A stretch of 64,000 nt of DNA from Anthracocystis setariae. Taxonomy: Eukaryota > Basidiomycota > Ustilaginomycetes > Ustilaginales > Ustilaginaceae. A program made the translations under genes and the position numbers. The DNA lies in the NCBI GenBank assembly GCA_928724745.1, contig CAKMXJ010000005.1:434001-498000 (forward strand). The letters run 5' to 3'. The notes below the pieces were generated by a model. That model was not told the origin of the DNA and searched no databases. It was given only the letters and a program-made list of their open reading frames with translations. This document shows positions 9,730 through 18,922 of this stretch, piece after piece (the first letter of the stretch is position 1; each line of letters starts with the position of its first letter).

Positions 9730-10842
9730 GGAGGACGGAGGGCTTCAGAGCCAAATTAAGCGACTGATAGACGGAAAAGATGTGAGTTAAGTAAAAGGGG
9801 GGGGAGTGTTCGATGATCTGGGGTGAGCAGGCGCCTGAGAGAGGGTGTGATGCTCGGAGGGTTGCGTAGAGGGTGAAGAACGGAGGCGGATCGTGCGGAA
9901 AGCAGATGTGGTTCTGTGGAGCGCAAAAGGACGATGAGGTGGTCGTTGCACCGTGCTGGAGCTGCCCCAAACTCGACCTTGACCAAAGTAGGGCTCGGGA
10001 AGAGGAAAGCGCTCGACCAGCGATCTTGAAAAAGGAAACAATGAAAGGTTGGTCGCTGAACCTCGATGAAAACTTCGAGCCTAGAACACGGCTGCGAGCA
10101 TACAAACGGTGACAAGGCCGACGGATGTGAGGAAGTAGAAGCGGGTGAGGCGAGAGAGAGGGAGGATAGAAGGCTAAATGGAGATTGGGAAGAAGGGTGG
10201 ATCGTTGACAAGGAAGGAGGGTCGCTATCTGGAACCGATCGACTCAGCCAAGATTCGCCACTCACCGAGAGTGTGTCAGAAGCCTAATCGAGAATCCATG
10301 CATAAACCCAACTCTCACAATCTTCTGTGTGGGTCTCACCTCGATTTTGCTCAGTTTGCCCTGCATGCTTCATCAAACACCTGCATACAGCCTGCAGCTC
10401 TCCGCAAAAGCCTTGACACAATTTTCAACCAATTTTTCGCGCCGCCAATTTGTGTGGCTTTTTCTTTTTTTTTTTCCCCTCAAAAATCACTTTACGCGTC
10501 GAAGAAAATTTTGACATTTGGCGCGCCAAGACAATACATATCATGATGTTCCGACGCTTGGGGCTTAGTCGAGCCATCATCGTCGAAGCTGCTCGCTCGG
10601 TTTGACAGCATGACTTGCGCATCAGCCGTCTGAACGGAACTCACGACTCGGCGTACAGTAGTTCATATCTCATACAGAAAATGGGCTGATGACTTGTTGC
10701 TGTTGTTGTTGCTGCTGCTGCTGTCCACGTTCAAAGCAGTCATGATACTGCGCAAGCTGCTACGCTTTCGTATTCGATTAATACCGTACAATTTGCGTCC
10801 TCTCTTCGCCACACTGACTGGGCTTGGAAGAATGACATGATG
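9730..10842. other. RAD16 upstream region and separase 3' region
   Basis: This 1.1-kb spacer has no recognisable gene. A T-rich stretch (about 10466-10483) and a GTT/GCT-rich triplet patch (about 10694-10724) are visible. Several short open frames lack any family signature. Confidence 0.65.
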
Positions 10843-13800
10843 CTAGTGAGAAGACTCTTGGTCCCAATACACGGGCACACCATAAACGACGGTAGCTGCT
10901 CCTGTCAAGTAAGGAAGCTTGCAATCATCGCGACTCTCCGCCACCGCCCTGGCTAGCGACATTTCTATCGGCCTTCGACTTGCCCTGGGTTTGCCGGCGC
11001 AATCCATCTTGATGTTCCTCGCCGCGGGCTTCACCTGTGCCTGTTCGCTTGCCTCCATCAGACCCAGCCTGCTGAACACCCCCTCGCACACAGAATCCAG
11101 CTCTCGATCCGTCACATCCCACAGATTGCCCACCATGGCCGGTGCGCCTCCGACCATGTAGTTGAGTGGCGTGCCCGTGCGGTCATATTCGCCATTGTTG
11201 TGCAGCAACGCTGAAGAGCAGCCCCACAGCATCGTCACTGCACAGCGCTGCAGCTCGCGGACTTTGGTCTGACGGATAAACTGCTCTGCGCCACCATGGC
11301 CAAAGTAAAGGACAAGGTCGTTGGACGACAGCGCATCTGGCAGCTCGTCCACGATCGGCTGACGGCCCACGATGCCTTTCCAACCGTGTTTCGTGTTGCG
11401 CCCCTTGAGCCACGGCTCGAACCGGTCCTGACTCTGCACCAGATCCCCGCCAGGGTTGAGCACGTAGAACGTCTTTCGATTCGATAGTCTGAAGAGCTTG
11501 CCGTTGCGGAGAGCCACTTTCCATGCCGAGTCGTCGCCTGCATCGTCGTGACCTCCAACGTGAGCAACGGCGCTGGTGCCGAGCGCGCTTCCTTTGCCTA
11601 GACGAGTCGATTTGGATGACGAGCGTGTGCGCGATCGAACCGCCTGCTTGCCCTTCTGCAGCGGACTCAGCTCGTGATCGGAGATGTCCTCGTCCTCCAC
11701 CACACTGGGTCGGCGGCAGAACACCTTGGCCATCTCGATGCGGTCCTGCAGGAAAGCCATCGAGGGAATACGGCTCACCGCCCTTCCACGCAATATAGGC
11801 ATTGATTCCCAGGGGAACACCGACGTCTCCTTGTCAAGCACTAGGAAGATATGGTGGTCTTTCACTTGTTCCTCGTCCTCGACCGCTACATATGCCATGT
11901 TGGCCTTGTTCGGCGATGCCTGTGCCTTTTTCCCGTGGAATTCTTCCAACGCCCCACGCAGATCCATCGCGGTCTCGTCCAGATCGATCTCGTCCACTGC
12001 CACCTGGAATCCACTGAACTGCAGAGCGTCCATGACGTAATGCACTAGATCCTCCAGATCCTCATCTGTGCAGTCAGTCGGAAGGCCTGCGAAGCACTCG
12101 AACACCGCATCGTCCAGCTTGAGCTTGCTCGGTCGCTTGTTGGCCGTGGGGAAGCAGGCGCGGCGAATGATCTTCTCGAATCTCGCTCGAAGGGCAGCAA
12201 CAGCCCGTGCATCCGAGGCCGGCTCGCAGAAGACTCCCTTGAACCCGCCGAGCCAAGTATCTTGAATGGCTTGGACCAGATTGCGCAGCTCATCGTCGAG
12301 ACAATGGCGCTCGGTCCACCACTGTCGTCGGCCGTCCATGCTGTTGATGTCTGCCACGTTGTGAATACCGTCGTTGTTCCGACGAGCGATCTCGTCCACC
12401 TTGTCCTGTGCAACTTGAAGTGTGAGTTGCTCCTCGTCCTCCTCTTCGCCGTCTCGCTGGCTACGACGGTTCATGGGCAAGCTGTACAGCACCGCCTCTT
12501 TGGCAGTGCAGCCATCCGCACCTCCGCCACCTTCTTGCCGGGTCAAAATCAGGTTGGGATTGGCAGTGCCTCGGACCGAGATCGAAACGACAGTCCAATT
12601 GCGGGGCAGCAGTTGCTTGGAAGAGCCGGATTCGTGCTGCGATTGTTGATGGCGCAGTCGAACCGATTGCCAGAAGGCTGACAGGGTTTTGGCCGGAGCG
12701 GCTGCGTACTCTTGCAATGCTTGGGCACGACTGCTCAGCGTCATCTTGGCCAGTCGTGACGGTAGAGCTTCCTCTTCCTCTTCCGCCTCGTCTACGTCCG
12801 TTCCAGAATCGATCGACTGGCGACGACCCATGCTAGCTTTCGATTCGTCTTTGACGAGGGTTGGCCATTCTTGCTCTTCCAGTCGTGCGAGAGGGGATTG
12901 TAATTTGGCAGCGATGGCCACCAACAGACTGCGACGGATCCCTACGCTTGACGCCCAGTCGATCAACGCAGCAGCGGCATTTGCCGCCATCTTGACATTC
13001 TTGCCAAGGGCTGCTTGCGTGGTATAGACCTGAGCCAGGCTGGCAAAGGCGTCACGCATCACGAGCGAATGCGAGGACAGAGAGCCCAACGAGAGAGCTT
13101 CGCGGAACGCCGAGTCAGCTGGTGTAAGCATGCCAAGTGCCGTTTTGACAGTCTCCTCCGAGATGGTCTGGTTGGGGCCTGCAGCTGCAACGAGCGTACG
13201 CACGCTCACCGACGGCACCATGGGAATGGAAATGGCCGCCTCTGGTAGCATGCTGAAGAAGCGGTCGCCCTTGAGGTATTCGAGTGCTCTACGCAGTGCG
13301 ATCTTACCTTCCAGAACGAACTGATCGACTCGTGCATCGACAGGAATCAAGCCGCCTTTCACAGATGCAGCCTTCTCGATCGCATCTTCGCTTCGTACCT
13401 GTTCGCCCATCAGATGCAAGGTCCATGCTTGTCGCTGTAGCAACTTGGACTGCATTGCTGGCAAGACCGTCTCCCAACTCATCCCGTTGCTCGGACGTGA
13501 CCGACTTTGTGCTGGCGATCCGAGACCTGGCTTGCTGCGGTACGTTGCCGCTGCCTTTGGCGACGACATGGCGTGTTCAGCATCTGCGAAAGCGGCACCG
13601 AGAGATCGCAACGTAGCTTCGCCAGCCGTGTAGGACCGAAGCGCCTCACTGAGCTGTTGGATGCGCATCAAGCAGTCGCCCTGGACGCATGTTAGCGAAA
13701 CTACTTCCGGTATCCACGTTTCTTGCAGGATCTCGAGGCAGCGCGAGAGGTCTTGTTGGCCCTGTTCAGTCTGACTGAGCTGTAGACGCAGCTTGCCTCG

Positions 13801-16800
13801 CTGAACAAGCACGCGCGCCAGCGGCAAAGCAAAGCGCATCGAAGCGGCAAAGTCGACGCCCTCGCCGGCCATGGCTTCCGCGTCGAGACCGGATCCTCTG
13901 ATGCTGTGAAGCTTACTCAGACGCAAGTAGCAGTCGAGCAAGAGACCACAGCACCTCCAGAAGAGGCTCGAAAACGTGGAACTCGAGAATCTGGGAAGCT
14001 GCTGCTCCTGGCTCTTTCCTGCCTCGCTTACATCAGGCATAGCCACATCACTGGATGGCACCGGCGAGTCTTGTTTGATGATGTTTTCGTCTGGCTGCGT
14101 CTTGGAGACAGCATCCGGCTCGGAAACTTGTGTCCTAGAGGCAATGTGCGTGAGGTTGGTCGACAGTCGGATCAGCTGGCGAAGTGCAAACGTTGTCGAC
14201 TCGATAGCGGATGCCAGATCTCCTCGTGCCATTTGCAGTCGGGCACATACAGCAAAGGCAATGGCCTGCCTCTCCCTCTGGCGAAGGCGTTCCATTGTGC
14301 TGGAGCTGGACTTGTCCGCCTTATGAGGCGATCGGGCAAGCTTGAGTCCGTCAGCGAACCGGGCTTGTGCGCTGACAAGGTCGCGCTCATGAGAACATAG
14401 CTCGGCTTGCACCATCAGGAAACGGAATCGCACATCCTGTGAAATGAGCACAATCTGCCGTGAAGGTGAGCCCGGGGATGTTTGCTTCTGCAGCACGGCC
14501 CCAGCGGAGTGGAGGACGGTTGCTGCGCGGTTCGGCTGGCCAAGGACGACATAAGTGTGTGCCAGATCGGCCGATGCACGGCAGAAGATCTCCTCCGAGC
14601 CAGGCGTCACTTCCCCGTTCGGACGAGTTGCATGGCGCACCGCTTTGAGGATGTGAATACTGCAGTGGGTGAGGGAAAGCGCCGAGAAAGCTTCGTGCAA
14701 GGTGAGCAGAGACTGGCAGAAGTGCTCAGCGCGGTCAAGGCGACGGGCTACTACAGAAGAAGTCGGTCTGGGCGATGCACCGGAAGGGGTCGAGACAATC
14801 GAGTCAAAGACGGGTTTGGCGCCCCTGGACGTGGGAGTTTTCGGATCAGCGATGGGCGTCGACGTGACCTGCGGCGCTGCTGTGCGTTGGGCGAGCGGCT
14901 TCCTAGCAGTAGCTGTCCTGGCCGAGGTTGCAACAGCCTGCCTGCGAGGAGCGCCTCTCGTGGGCGGTGTGGTGTTCAGTGATCCTGCTGTAGCCTTGGG
15001 CGATGTACGGATGGCATGAGAGGTTGTGGGCTCGCTTGAGTGAGAAGCAGCTGAAAGCGATGAACAGAGGCCCTTGCACGCGAGCTCGACCTTGTCAGCT
15101 ACACTCTGCGGATTCTGGAACGGCTGGCGCAAGCGAACATGCAGAGCGGAAGAAAGCAGCAAGGTGCAGCGATACTGTGCTCGGAAATGGCCAAGCCCTT
15201 GATCCTGTCCGACACTGTCCTGACCGAGACAGGCCAGCGCGTCACCTTCGAGCTGCGCGACCTCTTCCTCGGAGAGCTGTAGTCCGTGCGACAAGAGGTC
15301 GATCTCAAGCTGGTTCGCCAGCGTTCTCGCTCGGCGAAGCGGGAAGACTGCTGCATCGTAGATCTGGAAGAGTGCAGTGTGGATGTTACTGATAGCCTTG
15401 AGGGAACCGGTCAGATGCGAACGAACTCCGAGAAGGTGAGCAGCATGCTCCAGGACAGCCCCTTGGACGGCGGCATCGAAGGCACTTCCGAGCAGCCAAG
15501 TTGGGAGGCTGTTCTCGCAGTCCTGCAGATCCATCTCCGACGAAAGCTCAAAGACGTAGAGGTCGACGATGGCTTTAACGCAGGTTGCGAGAGACTTGAA
15601 CTCGGATGCTTTGAAACAATCATCGATGCTGCTGTTGGCGGCACGCTGCAGGAGTCGCTGCTGGACAGAAGCAGTCATGGATAGGAGCATCCGACGGTAA
15701 ATGTGCAACGCCTTTGCTTTATCACCTGCGAATCGGTACGCCACTGCTGTGTATTGGAGTTTCTTGTTGAGCGCTTCTCGTCGCGTGGCCAACGTCGTAT
15801 CGAGCTCGTGCTGGTCAGACAAAGATTTTTCGAGCAGCTGGATGGATTCATGGTCGCAGTCGACGGACAGCTGCAGGAATACGGCAGCTTCGACATAGTT
15901 GGCGGCGTTGTAGAGAATGCCTGCGGGATTGTAGAAGCTGGTGGATAGGAGCCGAAGCTGTTCTGAGACCAACTTGACCGGAAGCGATTGCACCAAGTCG
16001 CTTTGCAACAGACGGTGACATTTCTGCATCTCACCCAGCGCCTCGTCGCGAGCATTGCGAGAAGAGATGGAAAAGCACTTGTTGGCAAGCACTCTGTGGC
16101 CGTAGACGATGTCAGCGAGGCATGCAGCCTTGTTGGGAAGGGTGGTAGTGTGCGTTGGTGTCGAGTCGACAGTCGAGGTGGAGGAATGCTCAGGTGCTTC
16201 GGCGTGTCGGAAGAGGTCGTGCAAGAGCTGCAAACAGGCACGCGAGAGCCCATCGACGTTGGCAGGTGCCGTGGTGTCGTTTTTGGGCTGACCTTTGCTG
16301 TCGCTGCCTTGATTACTCAACTTGCTGCAGCAGCGACGGTGGAGCTGACCCAGAACGCGATAGAGCTTCAGCTGCGATGCCATGGTGGCGGTCCGTGGCC
16401 ACGTGGACACCTGGTGCTGCAGGATGCGTGCGGCATTGTCCAGCTTGACCTGGACGTCGGCTTCAGAAGTGGACGCAAGCACTTTGTCAAGTGCAAGAAC
16501 GCTGCCTGTGAGGATGGCGCAGATCCTTGCGATCTCGCTGTCGCCCAGTTTGACTTGCTCGGACGGTATGGCGTCTGTGTGAGCTTGCATGAAATCTTGA
16601 TCTGAGCTCGATGAGGGGCTAGATTGGTTGGCAGGGTTCGTGTGCGATGTGGATTCGTCACTCGACATTGCTGCAGTTGCACGCTCTACACCGACAGCGC
16701 TGCCCGCTTTTCTTGCCAGAGTCAGCCAGTGTTCGCAGAATTGCTGATAGTCGTCGCCTTGAAGTTTGTTGTGCGCTTCAGCCTCTTCGGCTCGTCTTGC

Positions 16801-18333
16801 GGCGGTGGCGACAATGACTTCGAAGGCGTCGTGTACAGAACAGTACGCTGCCGCCACGTCGGCTCCGTCCTTCTGCGCACATTTGAGCACGGAAGCTCCA
16901 GTTCGAGCTACTCTCTGCCAGAAGGCGGCAAGGTCGATGTCGCTGACCTGCACAAGCAGCTGCAGGGCGAAGGCTCTTAGAGCAAGGTGATCCTGGTTGT
17001 TGGGTACCTCAAGCCGCTGCAAGGCTCGAGAGATGGCGCGCTCTGCTGCAAATGCGACGCGATCGAGGACTCTCACGTCTACGCCTCGTGCGTTGTGCCT
17101 TGCGTAGAGTTGCCATGCCAGTGGACCATTGTCGTGATTTAAGTCGATGAGGATAGAGTCCAACGAGTTTAGATCAGCTGATTCGAGGACGTGTGTGACG
17201 CTACTGCATTGGAGGTCGACCAGGAAAGCGATGCGTGCTGGCGATGGCTCTGAGATGTCTGGATCGGAATGTGAGAATGGGGGAAGCAGGATCGTCGATG
17301 TGATCGCCTGGACGTCCGTATCGTTCATATTTCTTGTGATAACGCTTTCCAGATGTCGACAATCGGCACGAGCGGCCTGTTGTAGACCTAGCAGTTTGAG
17401 TTTGGAGCAGGTTCGAAGGATGACTGTCTCGACCTCGAGCTCCTTTTGCTTTGTGGGAGCAGCATCGCGAGGAAGAAGTAAGAAGCGTGCTGCGATACGG
17501 AAGACGTGGACAGCGGCGGCGACGTGTGCTACTTGGGAGGAGAGCTCGGCTGTTGCTGTGGACCAGCCAGAGGCGGCTAATGGGGAGAGGAATGCGAGGC
17601 CAGCGTTGACGAGTTGCTTGGCGAAGTAGATGGATCGAGCGGGCGAGAGAGCGCTAGGCGGAGAGGAGAAAGTAGGGCCAACGTCGAGCTCTTGATCAAG
17701 GTCAAGTGCCTCGGGTGTCGTGCCGAGACGCACTAGAACATAGTGAGGCAACGCTAAGGGAAACGAGGTTGGGTTAGCGAGTGCTTGCAGCACTTGAGGC
17801 TCGGTCCACGTGTCATGATTAGTGATGATGTGCGACGTTGATGATGGGAGTTTGACTTTCGTGGTTGGCGTCGTTAGCACCGCTTTTGTCTTTGTTGTCC
17901 TTATTGTTGCTGATGCAGGCACTGGCTTGGTGGGCGGCGATGCATTTCTAGATGACGGAGCCGAAGTACGAGACGAAGCGACCGAAACAGAGGTGGAACG
18001 TGTGGAAGAAGAAGCGGCCGAAGTCGTAGTGGAGCGACTGGAAGCTGTGGACGATTTTGTTGCAGCTCCCCTTGTTGAAGGACGTACTGATGTTGCACGA
18101 GATGAGCTAGCCGATGCGCTCGCACTTGCCATCGATGCTGATGCTGATGCTGATGCTGATGCTGATGCTGATGCTGATGCTGATGCTGAGCGGGTAGAAG
18201 CGGATGTGCCTCTTGCAACAGCAGCACGGGTCTTGGCTAGACCGTTGGAAGCCGTGCCACCGATCGTGGAAGTCTTGGTGAGGGTGCTAGTACCGGCGGC
18301 GGCAGCATTGATGGAAGCGACTCTGCCAGGCAT
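10843..18333 (-). CDS. ESP1: Separase (clan CD cysteine peptidase, C50)
   Basis: A 2,496-residue protease that cleaves cohesin at anaphase onset. It is identified by its C-terminal caspase-like domain: VLYFGHGG with catalytic His2346 and TMLWGCSSA with catalytic Cys2372, then TPLNYMVGGAPAMVGNLWDV, the typical separase sequence after the active site. The N terminus is Ser/Ala/Thr-rich and basic with a run of (SA) dipeptides (about residues 49-66). The long middle region is helical and repeat-like, as in other separases. An acidic stretch and an Arg/Ser-rich patch (VRSRTRSSSKSTR) precede the peptidase domain and may be control segments. The length is large but within the fungal range. The ATG at 18331-18333 shares a 589-base divergent promoter with AFI1. 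No intron is seen over 7.5 kb. Confidence 0.95.
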   Translation of the reverse strand: MPGRVASINAAAAGTSTLTKTSTIGGTASNGLAKTRAAVARGTSASTRSASASASASASASASASASMASASASASSSRATSVRPSTRGAATKSSTASSRSTTTSAASSSTRSTSVSVASSRTSAPSSRNASPPTKPVPASATIRTTKTKAVLTTPTTKVKLPSSTSHIITNHDTWTEPQVLQALANPTSFPLALPHYVLVRLGTTPEALDLDQELDVGPTFSSPPSALSPARSIYFAKQLVNAGLAFLSPLAASGWSTATAELSSQVAHVAAAVHVFRIAARFLLLPRDAAPTKQKELEVETVILRTCSKLKLLGLQQAARADCRHLESVITRNMNDTDVQAITSTILLPPFSHSDPDISEPSPARIAFLVDLQCSSVTHVLESADLNSLDSILIDLNHDNGPLAWQLYARHNARGVDVRVLDRVAFAAERAISRALQRLEVPNNQDHLALRAFALQLLVQVSDIDLAAFWQRVARTGASVLKCAQKDGADVAAAYCSVHDAFEVIVATAARRAEEAEAHNKLQGDDYQQFCEHWLTLARKAGSAVGVERATAAMSSDESTSHTNPANQSSPSSSSDQDFMQAHTDAIPSEQVKLGDSEIARICAILTGSVLALDKVLASTSEADVQVKLDNAARILQHQVSTWPRTATMASQLKLYRVLGQLHRRCCSKLSNQGSDSKGQPKNDTTAPANVDGLSRACLQLLHDLFRHAEAPEHSSTSTVDSTPTHTTTLPNKAACLADIVYGHRVLANKCFSISSRNARDEALGEMQKCHRLLQSDLVQSLPVKLVSEQLRLLSTSFYNPAGILYNAANYVEAAVFLQLSVDCDHESIQLLEKSLSDQHELDTTLATRREALNKKLQYTAVAYRFAGDKAKALHIYRRMLLSMTASVQQRLLQRAANSSIDDCFKASEFKSLATCVKAIVDLYVFELSSEMDLQDCENSLPTWLLGSAFDAAVQGAVLEHAAHLLGVRSHLTGSLKAISNIHTALFQIYDAAVFPLRRARTLANQLEIDLLSHGLQLSEEEVAQLEGDALACLGQDSVGQDQGLGHFRAQYRCTLLLSSALHVRLRQPFQNPQSVADKVELACKGLCSSLSAASHSSEPTTSHAIRTSPKATAGSLNTTPPTRGAPRRQAVATSARTATARKPLAQRTAAPQVTSTPIADPKTPTSRGAKPVFDSIVSTPSGASPRPTSSVVARRLDRAEHFCQSLLTLHEAFSALSLTHCSIHILKAVRHATRPNGEVTPGSEEIFCRASADLAHTYVVLGQPNRAATVLHSAGAVLQKQTSPGSPSRQIVLISQDVRFRFLMVQAELCSHERDLVSAQARFADGLKLARSPHKADKSSSSTMERLRQRERQAIAFAVCARLQMARGDLASAIESTTFALRQLIRLSTNLTHIASRTQVSEPDAVSKTQPDENIIKQDSPVPSSDVAMPDVSEAGKSQEQQLPRFSSSTFSSLFWRCCGLLLDCYLRLSKLHSIRGSGLDAEAMAGEGVDFAASMRFALPLARVLVQRGKLRLQLSQTEQGQQDLSRCLEILQETWIPEVVSLTCVQGDCLMRIQQLSEALRSYTAGEATLRSLGAAFADAEHAMSSPKAAATYRSKPGLGSPAQSRSRPSNGMSWETVLPAMQSKLLQRQAWTLHLMGEQVRSEDAIEKAASVKGGLIPVDARVDQFVLEGKIALRRALEYLKGDRFFSMLPEAAISIPMVPSVSVRTLVAAAGPNQTISEETVKTALGMLTPADSAFREALSLGSLSSHSLVMRDAFASLAQVYTTQAALGKNVKMAANAAAALIDWASSVGIRRSLLVAIAAKLQSPLARLEEQEWPTLVKDESKASMGRRQSIDSGTDVDEAEEEEEALPSRLAKMTLSSRAQALQEYAAAPAKTLSAFWQSVRLRHQQSQHESGSSKQLLPRNWTVVSISVRGTANPNLILTRQEGGGGADGCTAKEAVLYSLPMNRRSQRDGEEEDEEQLTLQVAQDKVDEIARRNNDGIHNVADINSMDGRRQWWTERHCLDDELRNLVQAIQDTWLGGFKGVFCEPASDARAVAALRARFEKIIRRACFPTANKRPSKLKLDDAVFECFAGLPTDCTDEDLEDLVHYVMDALQFSGFQVAVDEIDLDETAMDLRGALEEFHGKKAQASPNKANMAYVAVEDEEQVKDHHIFLVLDKETSVFPWESMPILRGRAVSRIPSMAFLQDRIEMAKVFCRRPSVVEDEDISDHELSPLQKGKQAVRSRTRSSSKSTRLGKGSALGTSAVAHVGGHDDAGDDSAWKVALRNGKLFRLSNRKTFYVLNPGGDLVQSQDRFEPWLKGRNTKHGWKGIVGRQPIVDELPDALSSNDLVLYFGHGGAEQFIRQTKVRELQRCAVTMLWGCSSALLHNNGEYDRTGTPLNYMVGGAPAMVGNLWDVTDRELDSVCEGVFSRLGLMEASEQAQVKPAARNIKMDCAGKPRASRRPIEMSLARAVAESRDDCKLPYLTGAATVVYGVPVYWDQESSH
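18134..18187. repeat. (GATGCT)9 hexanucleotide repeat in the separase gene
   Basis: Nine perfect hexamers encode alternating Ser-Ala on the minus strand near the separase N terminus. Unit gain or loss would keep the frame. Confidence 0.95.
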
Positions 18334-18922
18334 CTTGATGGGCGTAGCGAGATGAGCAGATCAGCTCGATACTAGCATCAAACCAAGTGCCCGAGATAGA
18401 TGAAAGGTGAGGACGAAAGGTGAGAGAGTGATGTGGAACGGAAGCATTACGGCTCACTTTGCTTGTTGCGCTCCACAACGGCAAATTGGCACTTTTTGAC
18501 AGTTCACTCCCACTTACGCGCAACCCTCGTGTTGGCTCACGTGATTCCGCCGAGGTGTGCCTTAACAATTCTTCAACACTTTATTGCACCACTGCTCAGC
18601 TGCATACATCAATCAATCAATCAAGCACGGCGATCCGGCAGTGGGCAAACATGCGCTGCCGGTGTTTGGCTGCGTGGCTGGAAAGCGTTGCAATGTGCAG
18701 CTCGCACTTTGCAAAGCCCGAGTGCCGAGACTAACACAAAAATACTGTAAAACAGGGTCTATCTTTCACAGCTGCACACAACGCACACACACACCATACC
18801 ACCGCCCCTGTCACAACTCGACCGTGTCATTCTCGCATTACTGCATGATCGCTGCGAGATGCTGATCGTCTGAAAGAAACCCACCAGTTTCACAAAGCCA
18901 AACCGACGACTGGTCATCAAGA
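18334..18922. other. Divergent promoter between separase and AFI1
   Basis: 589 bases between two ATGs pointing apart. A CA-rich stretch (about 18776-18794) lies near the AFI1 side. No further gene is seen. Confidence 0.7.

Noticed and set aside
18100..18190. Short regular repeats considered as a CRISPR-like array
   Set aside because: The hexamers are contiguous with no spacers, lie in a coding frame, and this is a eukaryotic window.
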